Below, piece by piece: positions 54,876-57,794 of a stretch of 57,794 nucleotides of DNA. The notes below the pieces were generated by a model that ran no database searches, was not told the DNA's origin, and was given only the letters and a program-made list of their open reading frames with translations. Source of the DNA: Bacteroidota bacterium (lineage in GTDB: Bacteria > Bacteroidota > Bacteroidia > Flavobacteriales_D > Crocinitomicaceae); the NCBI GenBank assembly GCA_024280295.1, contig JAJRQK010000051.1, positions 1-57,794 of the forward strand. The letters run 5' to 3'. Position numbers and translations under genes: made by a program. Numbering within the stretch: the first letter of the stretch is position 1; each line of letters starts with the position of its first letter.

Positions 54876-56642
54876 CTAGATTATTTCCATCTTTCTCAAT
54901 AAAAAAGACGCATTCATATTCTGACAAATGCCACTTTTTAAACTGTAATCGAAGTAGAGTTCATCATTTATAATTTCTGCATCGAAATAATAATTTTTCA
55001 CTTCATCGAGTGAGTCAGATAATGTGCAAAGACTAAGATCATGTGTCGCAATTATTCCTGTACTTTTTGATTTAACTAATTTTTGAACGAACTGCTGTGA
55101 TCCTTCTGCTTTATCTTTACTGTTCGTTCCTTTGAGGATTTCATCGAGGATGATAAAGTGATCTTCCTCTTGGATGGTATCGATAATGATCTTCAATCTT
55201 TTCAATTCAGAGAAGAAGTACGATTCATTATCACTTAATGAATCAGTTGTTCGCATGCTTGTGATTAATTTCACAGGAGTATAATTAAAACTCTTAGCAC
55301 AAACAGGTAATCCGTTATTCGCCATCATCAAATTCAACCCAACAGTTCGCAAAAATGTGCTCTTACCAGCCATGTTCGCTCCAGTAATAATAAAAAACTG
55401 CTCGATATCAATCTTGTAGCCATTATCCACTCGACCCTCTGTCTTCAATAATGGATGCCCAAGTTTTTCAGCTTCCATTTGAGTGCTATTTGTTGAAATT
55501 TGAGGGTAGACGTAATTAGCATGATTGAATGCATAATTCCCAAGAGAATTCAATGCGTCAAATTCCGCTACAACTTCAAACCAATCTCCAACCTTTTCCT
55601 TGTTTTGAGCAATCCATCCTTCAATTTTACGGGTAATGTGTAAATCACGCAGAAAAAAACCATTGGCTGGAATTGAAATAAAAACGTTGTTTCTTTGATC
55701 TAGTGCATTACACAATTTGGAAAATTCGAACAATAATTCTGAAGACTTATGCCCATCACGTTCCACTTTCATTTGCAGGGATCGTAATCGTTCTGAAGAA
55801 AAATTTTCAGATTCAATATGATGGAGTAAACTCGAATAGCGCTGAAAAACACCTTGAATTTCACCTAAATGAGTTGCCAATTTCCCAATATTCTTCAAGT
55901 AACGACCAATGATTGCGCCGCCAAAAAAGAACCAAAGTATTAAATGAGTTCCTGTAATAAAATCGAGTGAATAAAGTGTTATAGCAACAATAGAAAATAA
56001 ACTAATTACTGGTACAACAACCTTCATCACTTTAGGCACAAATGACTTGTAACTTACAAACCAATCACTTACAGCACTTGTACTAATTTGAGTTTTCAAC
56101 ATTACTCCTTCGGCTGCAAAACTTTGACGCCAAATTGCTTTATCTGTAAGTTCTCGGATTGCGTCTTGTTTAGAAATTACTACATCAACATTATTTGAGG
56201 TCAATTTAGCAGCAAGCCTTATTGATCCATCTTTCAACTGTGTACGATTCAAAAACTGAAAGAAAGATGACATCCCAAATAAATCTAAATCTTGACTAAA
56301 CGCATGTTGATCATTTTTAAATTCATCACCCGTCACAAGTCCCGATAGATCGCCATTCAAGACATCCAATTCTAGTTGATTTAAAGCGATTAGTGCTTCA
56401 ATTCGTAGTTTGGTCTTCTTGACATTGGAATAGCGGAAAACCAAAAATGAAAACCCAATGATCCCAAAAGCAATTGTCAACCCGAAGAAAAGGTTTTGCC
56501 CGAACAAGAAAATTGACCCAAGAATTGCAGCAAGAAAAACGATTAAGCGAATGACTTGCAACAAACGCATTCGCATAACTAATGAAGTGCGAGTTGTTCG
56601 ATGTTCAATTAATTGACTTGTATAAAATTCTAATGGTTTCAT
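54876..56642 (-). CDS. membrane-anchored MutS-family ATPase
   Basis: A 588-residue MutS-related protein with four predicted membrane segments in two pairs (about 29-50, 51-70, 203-226 and 232-248), then the MutS lever and clamp region and the ABC ATPase. Walker A is GANMAGKS (421-428) and Walker B is HFIILDE with D500-E501. The mismatch-recognition and connector domains are missing. The membrane pairs make a canonical mismatch repair role unlikely. I recall similar annotated proteins in Bacteroidota but no known function. It is 15 bases downstream of the LptF/LptG-type gene, so it probably belongs to that operon and may act at the membrane. Confidence 0.85.
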   Translation of the reverse strand: MKPLEFYTSQLIEHRTTRTSLVMRMRLLQVIRLIVFLAAILGSIFLFGQNLFFGLTIAFGIIGFSFLVFRYSNVKKTKLRIEALIALNQLELDVLNGDLSGLVTGDEFKNDQHAFSQDLDLFGMSSFFQFLNRTQLKDGSIRLAAKLTSNNVDVVISKQDAIRELTDKAIWRQSFAAEGVMLKTQISTSAVSDWFVSYKSFVPKVMKVVVPVISLFSIVAITLYSLDFITGTHLILWFFFGGAIIGRYLKNIGKLATHLGEIQGVFQRYSSLLHHIESENFSSERLRSLQMKVERDGHKSSELLFEFSKLCNALDQRNNVFISIPANGFFLRDLHITRKIEGWIAQNKEKVGDWFEVVAEFDALNSLGNYAFNHANYVYPQISTNSTQMEAEKLGHPLLKTEGRVDNGYKIDIEQFFIITGANMAGKSTFLRTVGLNLMMANNGLPVCAKSFNYTPVKLITSMRTTDSLSDNESYFFSELKRLKIIIDTIQEEDHFIILDEILKGTNSKDKAEGSQQFVQKLVKSKSTGIIATHDLSLCTLSDSLDEVKNYYFDAEIINDELYFDYSLKSGICQNMNASFLLRKMEII

Positions 56643-56657
56643 GTTGTCAATTTGTTA

Positions 56658-57728
56658 TTAGCGTTGAACATTTCGATAGAGTAAATAAGCCACACTTCCA
56701 AAAAGGATATTAGGTAGCCAAGCAGCCATATAAGTTGGGAAACCCAAATTTAAGGCTGCGACACTTGTCACCTTCATGGCGAAGATATAAATGAAAATAA
56801 TGCCTAAACCAAGTGCAATATTGACACCTACTCCACCTCGTTTCTTTCTACTTGCAACTGCAACGCCAATGATTGTTAGAACATACGTTGAGAACGGGAG
56901 TGAACTCCGCTCATAAAGGACGGTTTCGTATGTTGGTACACGCTTAGACCCTTTTTTTCGTTCTCTTTCTATGAATTTTTTTAATTCAAAATATGACATT
57001 GCTTCGGCAGCATTCGATCTTGTTGCCATTTCCGACATCAAAAACTGAAAGGTTGTATCGATCTTATGCTTCTCAATAATTCGATCTTTCGGGTCGCCAT
57101 AATAATGAATGAAGACATCATTTAAAGTCCATATGCCATTTTCCTCTTTTGCAGACTTAGCATTTAATAAAGAAATCATTTCCCCCTTATCGTCCCATTG
57201 CTCAACAGTGAAATCATTTACAAATCCTGTTGACGAACTATAACTCGAAAAATAGACGACTTGATTTCCAGGAAATTCGGCATGATAATCTTGCACCTCC
57301 ATGGATTGCCAGTAATATTTCTCTTCAAACTCTAACCGAACTCTATTTGCACGAGGAACAAGTAGATGGTTAACGACTAAGGATAGCAACATCAGCATCG
57401 TTGCAGCAATCATAAACGGTCGAATGTACCTTCCAAAACTTCTACCACTGTTCCAAATTGGAATGATTTCAGTGTCTTGTGCCATTTTTGAAGTAAACCA
57501 GATCACCGAGATAAAAATGATCATGGCCGAGAACATATTTCCGTAGAGGAGAATAAAATTCAGATAATAATCAAAAAAGAGTTCATTCCATGTTGCTCCA
57601 GCTTGAAGAAAGTCATTGAGTTTATCTGCCAGATCAAAAACCGTAGCGAGAATCATGATCACCCCCGTCATAAAGAAGAAGGTAGTCAAGAATTTTCGAA
57701 TAATATACCGATCAATGATTGAGAGCAT
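56658..57728 (-). CDS. LptF/LptG family permease
   Basis: A subunit of the LPS export transporter that passes lipopolysaccharide from the inner membrane to the periplasmic bridge. The 356 residues have six membrane helices: three at about 12-35, 60-80 and 100-125, a periplasmic jelly-roll domain (about 130-270), then three more to the end. The opening LSIIDRYIIRKFLTTFFF is typical of the YjgP/YjgQ family. I cannot tell LptF from LptG with certainty, though the tgt neighbour favours LptG. It starts 3 bases after the tgt stop and is followed closely by the membrane MutS gene. Confidence 0.92.
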   Translation of the reverse strand: MLSIIDRYIIRKFLTTFFFMTGVIMILATVFDLADKLNDFLQAGATWNELFFDYYLNFILLYGNMFSAMIIFISVIWFTSKMAQDTEIIPIWNSGRSFGRYIRPFMIAATMLMLLSLVVNHLLVPRANRVRLEFEEKYYWQSMEVQDYHAEFPGNQVVYFSSYSSSTGFVNDFTVEQWDDKGEMISLLNAKSAKEENGIWTLNDVFIHYYGDPKDRIIEKHKIDTTFQFLMSEMATRSNAAEAMSYFELKKFIERERKKGSKRVPTYETVLYERSSLPFSTYVLTIIGVAVASRKKRGGVGVNIALGLGIIFIYIFAMKVTSVAALNLGFPTYMAAWLPNILFGSVAYLLYRNVQR

Positions 57729-57731
57729 GAA

Positions 57732-57794
57732 CTATAAGCGTGTAACGAGTTTAACTACCATTTGATTTTTCCATTCGGTGAAAGTTCCAGCTAA
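57732..57794 (-). CDS. tgt: tRNA-guanine transglycosylase, C-terminal fragment (runs off the window)
   Basis: The last 20 codons before a TAG stop at 57732-57734, reading LAGTFTEWKNQMVVKLVTRL. This matches the usual C-terminal end of Bacteroidota Tgt, a zinc enzyme that inserts queuine precursor into tRNA. The rest lies beyond the window end. The stop is 3 bases from the LptF/LptG start, so the two are co-transcribed, an order I recall from this phylum. Confidence 0.75.
   Translation of the reverse strand, partial: LAGTFTEWKNQMVVKLVTRL

Noticed and set aside
1-57794. tRNA, rRNA, CRISPR, riboswitch or prophage genes
   Set aside because: I read all gaps over 100 bases and found no cloverleaf, repeat-spacer array, riboswitch-like leader or phage structural gene.

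Overview
The window is chromosomal DNA from a low-GC member of the Bacteroidota, most likely order Flavobacteriales and perhaps close to Crocinitomicaceae. Supporting signs are a short primary sigma factor without region 1.1, type IX secretion (T9SS) C-terminal sorting domains, a TonB-dependent receptor with an N-terminal carboxypeptidase-like domain, WG repeats, DUF4249 and DUF4290 proteins, and promoter -7 boxes of the form TAnnTTTG. Shine-Dalgarno sites are weak and several genes start with TTG or GTG. I found no tRNA, rRNA, CRISPR array or prophage. The only mobile-element trace is a decayed IS5/IS1182-type fragment.

Layout. 1-5000 (minus strand): two small exported proteins, then the envelope and proteostasis operon rsfS-ftsH-DUF2007-cdsA-psd, divergent from birA. 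5000-9000: birA, an SRPBCC protein with pyrE, a Nudix hydrolase head-to-head with pyrE, and a large polytopic membrane protein. 9000-13000: htpG, a TerB/J-domain co-chaperone and a HisKA_2 sensor kinase. 13000-17800: an RsmI-like methylase with a low-molecular-weight tyrosine phosphatase, the primary sigma factor, and priA. 17800-25700: a DUF4249 lipoprotein, a double VOC protein, a patatin/outer-membrane-barrel phospholipase, an RlmL-like RNA methyltransferase, a GT2 glycosyltransferase and an outer-membrane protein.

25800-33500 (minus strand) is the most system-like part. It encodes a secreted lamin-tail protein, a TonB-dependent receptor, a secreted multidomain endonuclease I, a lipoprotein carrying only the 5'-nucleotidase C-terminal domain, and a Tat-type metallophosphatase carrying only the N-terminal catalytic domain. 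The last three genes overlap or abut. I infer an extracellular DNA and nucleotide scavenging locus: nuclease outside, nucleotidase for phosphate release, receptor for uptake.

33800-38900: a DPP-IV peptidase, citrate synthase and dihydrolipoyl dehydrogenase. 39300-49100 (plus strand): purL-DUF4290-murA-tlpA-like and a previously uncalled 52-aa membrane protein, then a lipoprotein and a 1091-aa WG-repeat protein. 49100-49800: a gene-poor stretch with the transposase relic. 49800-57794: a T9SS-exported S8 protease whose catalytic Asp appears as Glu, a MutS2 without a Smr domain, a membrane-anchored MutS-family ATPase, an LptF/LptG permease, and the last 20 codons of tgt at the window edge.
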